The notes under the pieces: model-generated
What the model saw: only the letters and a program-made list of their open reading frames with translations
What the model was told of the DNA's origin: nothing
The model's database searches: none
DNA from: Castellaniella sp. MT123
Lineage (GTDB): Bacteria; Pseudomonadota; Gammaproteobacteria; Burkholderiales; Burkholderiaceae_B
DNA: 64,000 nt
Assembly (NCBI RefSeq): GCF_039614765.1
Contig: NZ_CP154879.1
Span: 1,674,001-1,738,000 of the forward strand
Direction of reading: 5' to 3'
In this document: in pieces, positions 18,142 to 26,845 of the stretch
Numbering within the stretch: position 1 is the first letter of the stretch
Layout of the letters: each line of letters opens with the position of its first letter
Position numbers and translations under genes: made by a program

Positions 18142-19527
18142 TCAGGCGGGCTTGCGCACGCCACCCAGCAATACGCCCACCGGCTGGCGGGCCGGCGTCA
18201 CCGCAGGACGCATTTCGAGGGCCGGAACCTGTTCGAGGGGCGTGGCTGGCTCGTAGGGTTTGGTGAAGAAATCGTCCAGGGGCTGTTCCGGTGTATGCCG
18301 GCCGTATCCGCCTTCCCGGTGCGCACCGACCGGACGGCGTCGCGGCAAGCGTGGCAGGTCGAGCTCGCCGCGCGGGATTTTTGTCCTGATGAGTTTTTCG
18401 ATGTCCAGCAGATAGCGCTCTTCTTCCGGGGCGAACAGGGCGATGGCCTCGCCCTGGGCGCCGGCGCGCCCGGTGCGCCCGATGCGGTGGACGTAGTCTT
18501 CGGGATTGCGCGGCAGATCGTAATTGATCACGCAGGGAATCCCCGCCACGTCCAGGCCGCGCGCGGCGACGTCGGTCGCCACCAGCACTTCCAGCGTGCC
18601 GGCCTTGAAGGCGTCCAGCGCCTTCATGCGCTCGATCTGGGATTTGTTGCCATGGATGGATTCGGCCCGCACGCCATCCTGTTCGAGCTGGCGCGCCAGG
18701 CGGCTGCAGCCGATCTTGGTGTTGGAAAACACGATGACCTGGCTGAGCTGGCGGGATTTCACCAGATGCACCACAGCGCGGCGCTTGGCCTCGCCTTCCA
18801 GGGGATAGGCGATCTGCGTCACGGTGTCGGCCGTGGCATTGGGCCGGGCGACCTCGATTTCGACCGGGGTGCGCAGAAAGGTGCGGCCGAGCTTGCGGAT
18901 TTCCGGGCTGAACGTGGCGGAAAACAGCAGGCCCTGGCGACCCGGCGGCAACAACCGCATGATGCGGTCCAGATCCGGCAGGAACCCCATGTCCAGCATA
19001 CGGTCGGCCTCGTCGAGCACCAGGATGCCGACCTGCCCCAGATTGACGTTGCGCTGTTCGACGTGGTCCAGCAGCCGGCCGGGCGTGGCGATCAGGATCT
19101 CGCACCCCTGGCGCAACTGGTCGCGCTGCGGCCGGATATCCACCCCGCCGAACACTACCGCCGTGCGCAGAGGCACATATTGGCTGTAGCGATGGACGTT
19201 TTCGTGGACCTGATCGGCGAGTTCGCGCGTCGGCGTGAGGATCAGCGCCCGCACCGGATGCCGCGCGGGCGATGCGCTGGTATTGGCATACGGCATCAGG
19301 CGATGCAGGATCGGCAGGGAAAACGCCGCGGTCTTGCCGGTGCCGGTCTGGGCTGCCCCCATGACGTCGCGCCCGGTCAGGGCGATGGGAATGGCCTTGG
19401 CCTGGATCGGCGTGGCCGAGACGTAGCCGGTGGCTTCGATGGCCCGCATGATGCCGGGGTGCAGGCCAAACTGGCCAAACGTCACGGGCTGTTCGGCAAT
19501 GGGATCTGTAGGGGAGGTTTCGGTCAT
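18142..19527 (-). CDS. rhlE: DEAD-box RNA helicase (RhlE type)
   Basis: This is an ATP-dependent RNA unwinding protein. The motifs are in order: Q-motif region FGQFGLHPGIMRAI, Walker A AQTGTGKT at residues 59-66, PTRELA, DEAD in LVLDEADRMLDMGF, SAT in LFSATF, and HRIGRTGR. The C-terminal tail is short and basic (461 residues in all), which fits RhlE-type helicases. Its role in ribosome assembly or RNA decay is inferred from the family. Confidence 0.9.
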   Translation of the reverse strand: MTETSPTDPIAEQPVTFGQFGLHPGIMRAIEATGYVSATPIQAKAIPIALTGRDVMGAAQTGTGKTAAFSLPILHRLMPYANTSASPARHPVRALILTPTRELADQVHENVHRYSQYVPLRTAVVFGGVDIRPQRDQLRQGCEILIATPGRLLDHVEQRNVNLGQVGILVLDEADRMLDMGFLPDLDRIMRLLPPGRQGLLFSATFSPEIRKLGRTFLRTPVEIEVARPNATADTVTQIAYPLEGEAKRRAVVHLVKSRQLSQVIVFSNTKIGCSRLARQLEQDGVRAESIHGNKSQIERMKALDAFKAGTLEVLVATDVAARGLDVAGIPCVINYDLPRNPEDYVHRIGRTGRAGAQGEAIALFAPEEERYLLDIEKLIRTKIPRGELDLPRLPRRRPVGAHREGGYGRHTPEQPLDDFFTKPYEPATPLEQVPALEMRPAVTPARQPVGVLLGGVRKPA

Positions 19528-19613
19528 TCGCAGTCGGGGGCGCGGGCGCCGGGATGGGCCTCACGCGTTCATGAACGGCATATTTTACCGTGCATCGCCC
19601 GAGGGCGGGCAAT

Positions 19614-19622
19614 TGGTACAAT
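19614..19622 (+). promoter_or_regulatory. Extended -10 promoter of ilvE
   Basis: TGGTACAAT is an extended -10 element with no good -35. It would start transcription near 19629, about 20 bases before the ATG at 19650. Confidence 0.5.
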
Positions 19623-19649
19623 GGAGCCTCATTATTCGGGGAGAAGGCA

Positions 19650-20570
19650 ATGTCCATGTCCGACCGTGACGGGGTGATCTGGTATGACGGCAAACTCGTG
19701 CCCTGGCGCGAGGCAACCACCCACGTCCTGACGCACTCACTGCATTACGGCCTGTCCGTCTTCGAGGGCGTCCGGGCCTACAAGACCGACCATGGCACGG
19801 CCATCTTCCGCCTGGAAGACCACACCCGGCGCTTGTTCAATTCCGCGCACATCTACCAGATGAAGATCCCCTTCACGCGCGAGGCGATCTCCGAGGCCCA
19901 GGTCGAGGTCGTGCGCCGCAACGAACTCGAATCCTGCTACATCCGCCCGATCGTGTTCTACGGTTCCGAAAAAATGGGGGTCTCGCCCAAGGGCGCTCAG
20001 GTGCACGTGGCCATCGCCGCCTGGGCCTGGGGCGCCTATCTGGGTGAAGACGCCCTGAAACAAGGCATCCGGGTCAAGATCTCGTCCTACGCCCGCCAGC
20101 ACGTCAACGTCACCATGCCGCGCGCGAAGATCGCCAGCACCTATGCCAACTCCATCCTGGCCAACACAGAAGCCCTGGAACACGGCTACGACGAAGCCAT
20201 CCTGCTGGACACTGAAGGCTTCGTGGCCGAAGGCTCCGGAGAAAACCTGTTCATCGTGCGCGACGGCGTCCTGTACGAACCGGACATCGCCTGCGCCCTG
20301 ACCGGCATCACCCGCGCCTCGATCCACCAGATCGCGGCCGATCTCGACCTGCGGATCGTCTCCCGCCGTCTCACCCGCGACGATCTCTACATCGCGGACG
20401 AAGCCTTCTTCACCGGCACCGCCGCCGAAGTCACCCCCATCCGCGAAATCGACGGCCGCCAGATCGGCGCCGGCGAGCGCGGCCCCATCACCGCCCAATT
20501 GCAGAAAGCCTTCTTCGATGCCGTTTCGGGCAAAACCCCGAAATACCATCACTGGCTCTCGAAGGTCTGA
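19650..20570 (+). CDS. ilvE: Branched-chain amino-acid aminotransferase
   Basis: This PLP enzyme interconverts branched-chain amino acids and 2-oxo acids. MPRAKIASTYANSILANTEA carries the lysine that binds PLP; GLSVFEGVRAYKTD near the N-terminus and GSGENLFIVRDG in the C-terminal half are typical class IV motifs. ATG 19650 follows GGGAGAAGG and gives 306 residues; ATG 19656 is a near alternative. The zinc-finger gene starts 12 bases after the stop. Confidence 0.95.
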   Translation: MSMSDRDGVIWYDGKLVPWREATTHVLTHSLHYGLSVFEGVRAYKTDHGTAIFRLEDHTRRLFNSAHIYQMKIPFTREAISEAQVEVVRRNELESCYIRPIVFYGSEKMGVSPKGAQVHVAIAAWAWGAYLGEDALKQGIRVKISSYARQHVNVTMPRAKIASTYANSILANTEALEHGYDEAILLDTEGFVAEGSGENLFIVRDGVLYEPDIACALTGITRASIHQIAADLDLRIVSRRLTRDDLYIADEAFFTGTAAEVTPIREIDGRQIGAGERGPITAQLQKAFFDAVSGKTPKYHHWLSKV

Positions 20571-20582
20571 CCAGGAAACACC

Positions 20583-20816
20583 ATGAGCAGCGTGTCCGAA
20601 TCCGCACAGCAACACCAGGATCCCATCGTCGTCGGCGCCGAAGACCTGCCGGTCTTCTGCCCCGGCCCGAAATCGCCCCTCTGGAGCATGCATCCCCGCA
20701 CCTACATCGAAGTCGTGAAGAACGGCGTCGCAAAATGCCAGTACTGCGGCGCCGAATACGTTCTGCGCGACGGCGACCACCCGCATGGCCACGAACAGGC
20801 CGGCATCCGTCTCTGA
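20583..20816 (+). CDS. CHCC-type zinc-finger protein
   Basis: A 77-residue protein with the zf-CHCC pattern: an early cysteine in FCPGPKSPLW, then HPRTYIEV and CQYCGAEYVL. The family is related to a zinc-binding accessory subunit of respiratory complex I (NDUFS6), but the bacterial role is not defined. It overlaps the next gene by 32 bases in another frame and probably shares a transcript with ilvE. Confidence 0.85.
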   Translation: MSSVSESAQQHQDPIVVGAEDLPVFCPGPKSPLWSMHPRTYIEVVKNGVAKCQYCGAEYVLRDGDHPHGHEQAGIRL

Positions 20817-21903
20817 CCCGTCAGCCCGCGTCGACACCAGCCACTGCCCGGTTCCGGTCTGGCTGCCGGGCGGGCATGCCCAGACGCTGTACGGCGCCTT
20901 CTGCGCGCAGCATCCGGCGATCTGGTTCGTCCGCGAGCGTGTGGACACCCCCGACGGCGACTTCGTGGACCTGGACTGGTGCGGCCCGGGGCTCAACCCC
21001 AACGAACAGCCGGACGGCCAACCGACCCCGCACGAATCCGGGCTGGTGGGCACCGCAGCGCGGCGCTGGCTCGATATCGCCGACTGGCCGCGACTGCCTG
21101 CCGACAGTCCGGCGCTGATCCTGTTTCACGGGCTCGAAGGCAACAGCCTGAGCCCATACATGCAGGCCATTGCCCATGCCTTTCGCAGCCAGGGCTGGAT
21201 CGTGGTGGCCGCGCATTTCCGTGGTTGCTCGGGGGTGCCCAACCGAATGGCGCGCGCCTACTACAGCGGCGACTCGGCCGAAATCGCCTTCATGCTGGAC
21301 CACGTCCGCAGCCGACTGCCACAGGCCCGATGGCATGCCGTCGGCGTCTCGCTGGGCGGCAACGCCCTGCTCAAGCATCTGGGCGAGGCCGGTCGCAGTA
21401 TCCAGGGGCTTGAGGCCGCGGCCGCAGTGTCCGTCCCCATGAATCTGCCGGCCTGCGGCCAGCGCCTCTCGGACACTTTCCTGGGGCGACAGCTGTATTC
21501 ACGGTATTTCCTGCACAGCATCCGCCGCAAGATCTTCGAAAAGGCCCAGGAATTTCCCGGTTCCATCGACGTCATGCGCACCCAGCACATGCGCAGCCTG
21601 CGCGAATTCGACGACCTGTACACCGCCCCCATGCATGGCTATCGCAACGCGCTGGATTACTGGACCCGCGCGGCCAGCCTGCCGCTGCTGCCCGGCATCC
21701 GCGTCCCGACGCTGATCCTGAACGCCCGCAATGATCCATTCGTCCCCGAGGCATCCCTGCCCGGCAGCCGGGATACGTCCGGCGACGTGCTGCTGCACCA
21801 GCCAGGCCAGGGGGGGCATGCCGCCTTCGTGACCGGCATGTTCCCCGGCAATCTACGCTGGCTGCCGACGCGGCTGCTGCATTTCTTCCGGACGGGCGGG
21901 TGA
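20785..21903 (+). CDS. Alpha/beta hydrolase (YheT type)
   Basis: This is a serine hydrolase of the YheT/AB-hydrolase-1 group, 372 residues. The oxyanion region is LFHGLEGNSLSPYMQ, the nucleophile S189 lies in GVSLGGNALLKHLGE, and the late acid and base are in NARNDPFVP and GQGGHAAFV. The natural ester is unknown. The N-terminus overlaps the zinc-finger gene; the ATG at 20785 is retained because WLPGGHAQTLYG follows at the usual distance. The stop is one base from the stop of the convergent protease gene. Confidence 0.88.
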   Translation: MATNRPASVSDPSARVDTSHCPVPVWLPGGHAQTLYGAFCAQHPAIWFVRERVDTPDGDFVDLDWCGPGLNPNEQPDGQPTPHESGLVGTAARRWLDIADWPRLPADSPALILFHGLEGNSLSPYMQAIAHAFRSQGWIVVAAHFRGCSGVPNRMARAYYSGDSAEIAFMLDHVRSRLPQARWHAVGVSLGGNALLKHLGEAGRSIQGLEAAAAVSVPMNLPACGQRLSDTFLGRQLYSRYFLHSIRRKIFEKAQEFPGSIDVMRTQHMRSLREFDDLYTAPMHGYRNALDYWTRAASLPLLPGIRVPTLILNARNDPFVPEASLPGSRDTSGDVLLHQPGQGGHAAFVTGMFPGNLRWLPTRLLHFFRTGG

Positions 21904-21904
21904 T

Positions 21905-23389
21905 TTATTTCTTGTATGGCGCCAGCAAGGCACGCTGCGTATCCAGCTGTTCGCGCAAAGCGCGGATGCGCATGTCCAGCCGCGACTGGACGTAGAAATC
22001 CTTCGACAGGCTGCGCGCCTGCTGCAGGTGTTCCACGGCGGTGGGCAAGGCGCCCGTCTGTTCGAAATAGGACGCCATGGCCTCGTGCGCCTCGATATGG
22101 TCGCCCAAACGCTCCAGGCCGTTGGCGAGCAACTGCTGGAATTCCGGAATCCGGGGCCACTGCTTGACGGCGGCTCGCAAAAAGGCGACCGCGGCCTGAT
22201 CCTGACCCGCGGACTGCAGGGCGCGGGCACGTTCCTGGGCCACGGCCTGGCTGTCCGGCCATCGCTTCCAGGCTTGCGCCGCCGCATCCACCGCAGCCGT
22301 GGATCCCCGGGATTGCGCCAACTGGATCGCCAGGATGTCCACCTGCGGTGCAGGCTGGATTTCCCGTGCCGCCGCCAGTTGCCGTTCGGCATCCGCCGCA
22401 TGACCCGCCTTCCAGTCCAGCCAAGCCAGCCCGTAGAGCGCAGCCGCCTTGCGGGCGCCTTGCCGATCACGAACGTCGCTTCTCAGGATCTCGACAAGCC
22501 GTTGACGGTCCTCGTTGCCACGGGACTGGATCAGCGCGAGACGCGTGCGCACGAACCAGAACTCGGGATCGACACGCACAGTCGCGGGCGGCAATTCCGC
22601 CAAGCGGTTCTCGATGTCGGACAGCCGCTGAATGGACAACGGGTGTGTCGATGCATAGCCGCCGCCATGGCCTTCATTCAGGCGCGAGGCATTCATCAGG
22701 CGCCGGAACATGTCGAGCATGCCGTGCGGATCGAAACCCGCCTGGCGCATCATCTGGAACCCGGCCCGGTCCGCCTCTTGTTCGGCGCCCCGGGAAAAGC
22801 CCAGTTGGCGGTCGATGGTCGCGGCCTGACCGAACGCGGCCACCCCCATGGCCAGATTACCCTGACCCGCCAGCCCGGCCAGCAAGGCACCAATCAGGCT
22901 GGCGACCATGAGGCCGGTACCCTCGGATTGCTGGGCGATGCCGCGCGCAATGTGGCGCTGCATGACGTGGCCGATCTCGTGCGCCAGCACACCGGCCAGT
23001 TCGGATTCGCTCTGCGCCCCCACGACGAGGCCGCTGTTGACCCCGATGAAGCCACCGGGCAAGGCGAAGGCGTTGATGGACGGATCGCGCACCGCGAACA
23101 CGGTGATGGTCTGGCTGAGAGGCTGCGGGGCATGGGCAGCCAGCCGGCGGCCCATGCCGGTCAGGTACTGGTTGACGTCCAGATCGGCGATGTAGGTGGG
23201 ATCGTGGCGGCCTTCTTCCATGATGGCCTGGCCCAATGTCCGTTCGACGACGGGAGACAATTCGGCCGAGGAGACCGCCCCTAGCGACGGCAGGCCCATC
23301 GGCTGTCCCCAGGCCGGCAGCGCGCACGCCAGCGCGCCCACCAGACACAGTGCCCGCCCTGCTTGCCGCACCCGAATTCCACCCTTCAT
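21905..23389 (-). CDS. bepA: M48 metalloprotease, BepA-like
   Basis: This is a periplasmic zinc protease and chaperone that looks after outer-membrane protein assembly. It has a signal peptide (residues 1-28), zinc motif HEIGH at residues 137-141 and the third ligand region in EQEADRAGFQMM. The C-terminal half is built of TPR-like repeats. Length is 494 residues, the BepA norm. It lies 12 bases after the ctaG-like gene on the same strand. Confidence 0.92.
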   Translation of the reverse strand: MKGGIRVRQAGRALCLVGALACALPAWGQPMGLPSLGAVSSAELSPVVERTLGQAIMEEGRHDPTYIADLDVNQYLTGMGRRLAAHAPQPLSQTITVFAVRDPSINAFALPGGFIGVNSGLVVGAQSESELAGVLAHEIGHVMQRHIARGIAQQSEGTGLMVASLIGALLAGLAGQGNLAMGVAAFGQAATIDRQLGFSRGAEQEADRAGFQMMRQAGFDPHGMLDMFRRLMNASRLNEGHGGGYASTHPLSIQRLSDIENRLAELPPATVRVDPEFWFVRTRLALIQSRGNEDRQRLVEILRSDVRDRQGARKAAALYGLAWLDWKAGHAADAERQLAAAREIQPAPQVDILAIQLAQSRGSTAAVDAAAQAWKRWPDSQAVAQERARALQSAGQDQAAVAFLRAAVKQWPRIPEFQQLLANGLERLGDHIEAHEAMASYFEQTGALPTAVEHLQQARSLSKDFYVQSRLDMRIRALREQLDTQRALLAPYKK

Positions 23390-23401
23390 GGGACCCCTCG
23401 T

Positions 23402-24253
23402 TCAGGCGCCGACCGGCTGGCGCGCCACGCGCCGCCTGGATGGCGGCAGACGCCCACGCGACGACAGGCGCATCAACGTCCCCAGGGCATAAAGAAGCCC
23501 GAAGGACTCGATCAGCCCGGCGGGCACCCACATGATCAGCCCGCCGATCACCTGATCGTCGAGCGCCCCGAAACTGGGAAGCGCGCGCCCGCACAATTCG
23601 AATACGGGGTAAAGGTCGTGGGTGGTGAAGGCGATCGCGGCGCCGGCCACCATCTGCGGCACCATGGTGAATACCGGGGAAAACACCCGGCCACCCGCCG
23701 ACATGACCGCTGGCGGATGGGGTCGCCGGTCGAGGATTAGGTTCCAGTAGAGCAGCCCGCTGATGACGACCGACCAGTTCATGAACCGGTAGATACGCCA
23801 GTCCAGCATGGAGTAGAACTGGACGGTGGGCTCCAGCCAGACCAGCACCAGCACCACAAACAGAAAAGGAATCAGGAAACGATGCGTGGCGAGAGTTTCG
23901 AGGCCGCGCAACAGCGGGCGACGACGAGCGGCGGCCAGGCCAGTACGCCAGGCCGGCGGCAGCCCCGCGCGCATCACCTGCCCCGGATACGCCCCCATGA
24001 CGAGCAACGGCCCGAGGTGGTGCAGCACCAGATGCTGCAGGCGGTGAATGAAGAACATGCGTTCGGCGTAATAATCGACGCGGGTGTGCAGGGACAAGTA
24101 CAGCAATACCCAGCCGATCCAGAACAGGGCCTGACGCGCGCGCCCCACCCGATGCACCTGCCGCCCGCGCACGAACAGCCATGCCGAGGCCAGAAAGGCC
24201 ATGACCAGGACGGGAGAGAATTCCCAGGGCTGCAGCCAGGCAAGCGGGTCCAT
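23402..24253 (-). CDS. ctaG: Cytochrome c oxidase assembly protein (Caa3-type CtaG)
   Basis: A multi-spanning membrane protein of 283 residues with the histidine-rich FFIHRLQHLVLHHLGP and a late FTTHDLYPV, typical of the Caa3_CtaG family linked to copper-site assembly of heme-copper oxidases. No cytochrome oxidase gene is adjacent, so its partner is elsewhere. It is divergent from the ubiH-like gene (82 bases apart). Confidence 0.85.
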   Translation of the reverse strand: MDPLAWLQPWEFSPVLVMAFLASAWLFVRGRQVHRVGRARQALFWIGWVLLYLSLHTRVDYYAERMFFIHRLQHLVLHHLGPLLVMGAYPGQVMRAGLPPAWRTGLAAARRRPLLRGLETLATHRFLIPFLFVVLVLVWLEPTVQFYSMLDWRIYRFMNWSVVISGLLYWNLILDRRPHPPAVMSAGGRVFSPVFTMVPQMVAGAAIAFTTHDLYPVFELCGRALPSFGALDDQVIGGLIMWVPAGLIESFGLLYALGTLMRLSSRGRLPPSRRRVARQPVGA

Positions 24254-24335
24254 GAGGGGCCGACAGATCGGAAAAACGCAATCCGCTTAGTTTAAAGCAT
24301 TCTAAAATGGGCGTTTTCCCTGATCGTCCACTGCC

Positions 24336-25487
24336 ATGTCAGCCCCGACCTATGACCTCGTGATTCTCGGTTCCGGCCCGGTGGGCTGTGTGCTGGCCCT
24401 CGGCCTGGCACGCGCCGCACCGCATCCGGACCGCATCGCGCTGATGGGTCCGGCCCCGGCGGCCCGCGCACCCGGACAATCGATCGATCCGCGCGCCCTG
24501 GCCCTGAACCACGGCAGCCGCCAGCTGCTGCGGCATCTGGACGCCTGGCCGGCTCGGGCGGCCGACATTCTCACCGTTCACGTCTCGCAGGCCGGGCACC
24601 TGGGGCGCACGTTGATCGACCAAGCGGAACTCGCCGTCCCCCGCCTGGGCAGCGTAGTGGCCTACGATGATCTGCTCGAATCCCTGCATGCCGCCGTCGC
24701 GCGCAGCGGTGTGCGACACATCGCCGAGCGCCCCCCCCGCCCGCAAGCCGGGCAGCCAGTCACCTTGCGGCTGGCCGACGGCCCGGCCACCAGCCGCCTG
24801 GTCCTGATATCGGACGGCGCACAGCCCCAGGGGCTGCGCCGCGACTACGACCAGCAGGCGGTACTGGCCACGGTGCGGGCCGCCAGCCCGATCCCGGGGC
24901 GCGCCTTCGAACGCTTCACCCGCACCGGGCCACTGGCCCTGTTGCCGCATCCGGCCGGCCATGATCTGTACAGCCTGGTCTGGTGCGCCCGCCCCGCACA
25001 GGCCCAGGCGCTGTCCACCCTGCCGGAAGCCGCCTTCGACCACGCCCTGCAGGCCGCATTCGGCCAGCGCCTGGGCCGGCTATGCCGGGTCGGCGCCGCC
25101 AGCACGTTCCCCTTGTCCCTGCATGCGGGGCCCAGTCTGCAGGGCGCGGGCATCGTGGCTGTCGGCAATGCCGCCCAGACTCTGCACCCGGTGGCCGGCC
25201 AGGGGCTGAACCTGGGGCTGCGCGACGCGGCCCAGCTGGCGCACATCCTGCAGCCCTGGCTGGCCACGCCAGAACAGCCAGTCCAGCCCCTGCTGGAACA
25301 CTATGCCCGGCAGCGCCGCCTGGATCGCGGGCTGACCCTCGGGATCACCGATACCCTGCCGCGCCTGTTCGCCACGGGCAACCCGCTGGTGCGCCATGCC
25401 TGCGGCCTGGGGTTGGCCGCGATGGACCTGCTGCCGATGCTGCGCAAGCCACTGGCCCGCCATCTGCTGCAGGGCCAGCGCCTGTAA
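24336..25487 (+). CDS. FAD-dependent ubiquinone-biosynthesis hydroxylase (UbiH/VisC family)
   Basis: This flavoprotein monooxygenase group hydroxylates the ubiquinone ring. The FAD dinucleotide motif GSGPVGCVLALGLA is near residues 12-25, and GNAAQTLHPVAGQGLNLGLRDA is the second FAD/ring motif of the family. Length is 383 residues. UbiH, UbiF and UbiI cannot be told apart by eye. Its place before dusB and fis is common in Burkholderiales. A -10-like TAAAAT is at 24303-24308 but no clear -35 is seen. Confidence 0.88.
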   Translation: MSAPTYDLVILGSGPVGCVLALGLARAAPHPDRIALMGPAPAARAPGQSIDPRALALNHGSRQLLRHLDAWPARAADILTVHVSQAGHLGRTLIDQAELAVPRLGSVVAYDDLLESLHAAVARSGVRHIAERPPRPQAGQPVTLRLADGPATSRLVLISDGAQPQGLRRDYDQQAVLATVRAASPIPGRAFERFTRTGPLALLPHPAGHDLYSLVWCARPAQAQALSTLPEAAFDHALQAAFGQRLGRLCRVGAASTFPLSLHAGPSLQGAGIVAVGNAAQTLHPVAGQGLNLGLRDAAQLAHILQPWLATPEQPVQPLLEHYARQRRLDRGLTLGITDTLPRLFATGNPLVRHACGLGLAAMDLLPMLRKPLARHLLQGQRL

Positions 25488-25507
25488 CCCAGGCCGCAGC
25501 TTCTACA

Positions 25508-26521
25508 ATGTCGGTCATGCGCATCGGAACCTGGACCCTGCCCCACCCGGTCTGCGTGGCCCCCATGGCGGGGGTCACCGACCGCCCCTATCGACGCCTG
25601 TGCAAGGCGTTGGGGGCTGCCTATGCCGTCTCGGAAATGGCCGCCAGCAATCCGCGTCTGTGGGACAGCGTGAAGACATCCCGGCGGCTGGACCACACCG
25701 GCGAGCCGGATCCAGTCGCCGTGCAGATCGCCGGGGCCGACCCGGACATGCTGGCCGAGGCCGCCCTGTTCAACGTCCGCAAAGGCGCGCGCATCATCGA
25801 CATCAACATGGGCTGTCCGGCCAAGAAAGTCTGCAACGTCGCTTCCGGGTCCGCCCTGCTGCGCGACGAGGCGCTTGTTGCCCGCATCCTTCAGCGCGTC
25901 GTGGCCGCCTGCGCACCCCTGGGCATCCCGGTCACATTGAAGACCCGCACCGGCTGGGACCGCGACAGCCGCAATGCCGTCCGGGTCGCCCGGCTGGCGG
26001 AAGACTGCGGCATCGCCGCCCTGACCCTGCACGGGCGCACCCGCTGCGACCTGTACACCGGCGAGGCGGAATACGACACCATCCGCGACGTCCGGCAAGC
26101 CATCCGCATCCCCCTGATCGCCAATGGCGATATCGACAGCCCCGAAAAAGCCCGGCGGGTTCTAGACTACACTGGGGCCGACGCAATCATGGTCGGTCGC
26201 GCCGCCCAGGGCCGTCCCTGGATCTTCCGTGAAATCGCTCACTATCTGGCGCACGGCACGCATCTGCCGCCACCCACGTATGGCGAATTGCGCGAGCATC
26301 TGCTCAGCCACCTCGAAGACCACTACACGTTCTACGGCGAATACACCGGGGTGCGCACGGCCCGCAAGCACATCGGCTGGTATCTGGCGGATCTGCCCGG
26401 CACCGATGCGCTGCTGCCCGCGATCATGACACTAGGCAGCACCGAACAACAATCCCGCGCGCTGCGCCGCTGGCTGGAAGATCAATCCGCTGACGCACCC
26501 GCAATCCCTGTCTTACACTGA
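25508..26521 (+). CDS. dusB: tRNA-dihydrouridine synthase B
   Basis: It reduces uridine to dihydrouridine in tRNA using FMN and NADPH. VAPMAGVTDRPYRRL near residues 18-32, NMGCPAKKVCN with the catalytic cysteine, and LHGRTR and GRAAQGRPWIF are the DusB signatures. The long open frame upstream to 24983 is a shadow of the ubiH-like gene; ATG 25508 or 25517 is the start (338 or 335 residues). A dusB-fis pair is conserved widely. Confidence 0.95.
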   Translation: MSVMRIGTWTLPHPVCVAPMAGVTDRPYRRLCKALGAAYAVSEMAASNPRLWDSVKTSRRLDHTGEPDPVAVQIAGADPDMLAEAALFNVRKGARIIDINMGCPAKKVCNVASGSALLRDEALVARILQRVVAACAPLGIPVTLKTRTGWDRDSRNAVRVARLAEDCGIAALTLHGRTRCDLYTGEAEYDTIRDVRQAIRIPLIANGDIDSPEKARRVLDYTGADAIMVGRAAQGRPWIFREIAHYLAHGTHLPPPTYGELREHLLSHLEDHYTFYGEYTGVRTARKHIGWYLADLPGTDALLPAIMTLGSTEQQSRALRRWLEDQSADAPAIPVLH

Positions 26522-26558
26522 AATCCTTCATCCTGACATTTCTCTGAATTTGTTACCC

Positions 26559-26798
26559 ATGCCTACCACCACGCCCCTGGAACAAGCCGTTCGCGACCAG
26601 CTCGACCGCTACTTCGAAGACCTCGGGGAATCCGCGCCCAACGACATGCTGGCCATGGTCAACCTCTGCGTCGAACGCACCGTCCTGCTGGTCGCGATGG
26701 AACGCACTGAAGGCAACCAGACGCGCGCCGCCGACATGCTCGGCATCACCCGCGGCACTTTGCGCAAGAAACTCCAGGTTCATCAGCTGACGGCCTGA
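26559..26798 (+). CDS. fis: Fis nucleoid-associated protein
   Basis: This is a small DNA-bending regulator of rRNA genes, recombination and growth-phase expression. The 79-residue protein ends with the helix-turn-helix [21 protein letters not shown]. It starts 37 bases after dusB, as in the well-known dusB-fis operons. An in-frame TTG at 26550 is less likely than the ATG. Confidence 0.93.
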   Translation: MPTTTPLEQAVRDQLDRYFEDLGESAPNDMLAMVNLCVERTVLLVAMERTEGNQTRAADMLGITRGTLRKKLQVHQLTA

Positions 26799-26845
26799 TC
26801 CCTGGCCGACGGCCGGCCACCCTTTTCCTTTTTTCTCTCGCTGCC

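Noticed and set aside
24983-25507. An N-terminal extension of DusB by 175 codons.
   Set aside because: This part is the ubiH-like gene read in another frame; the DusB homology starts at 25508 or 25517.
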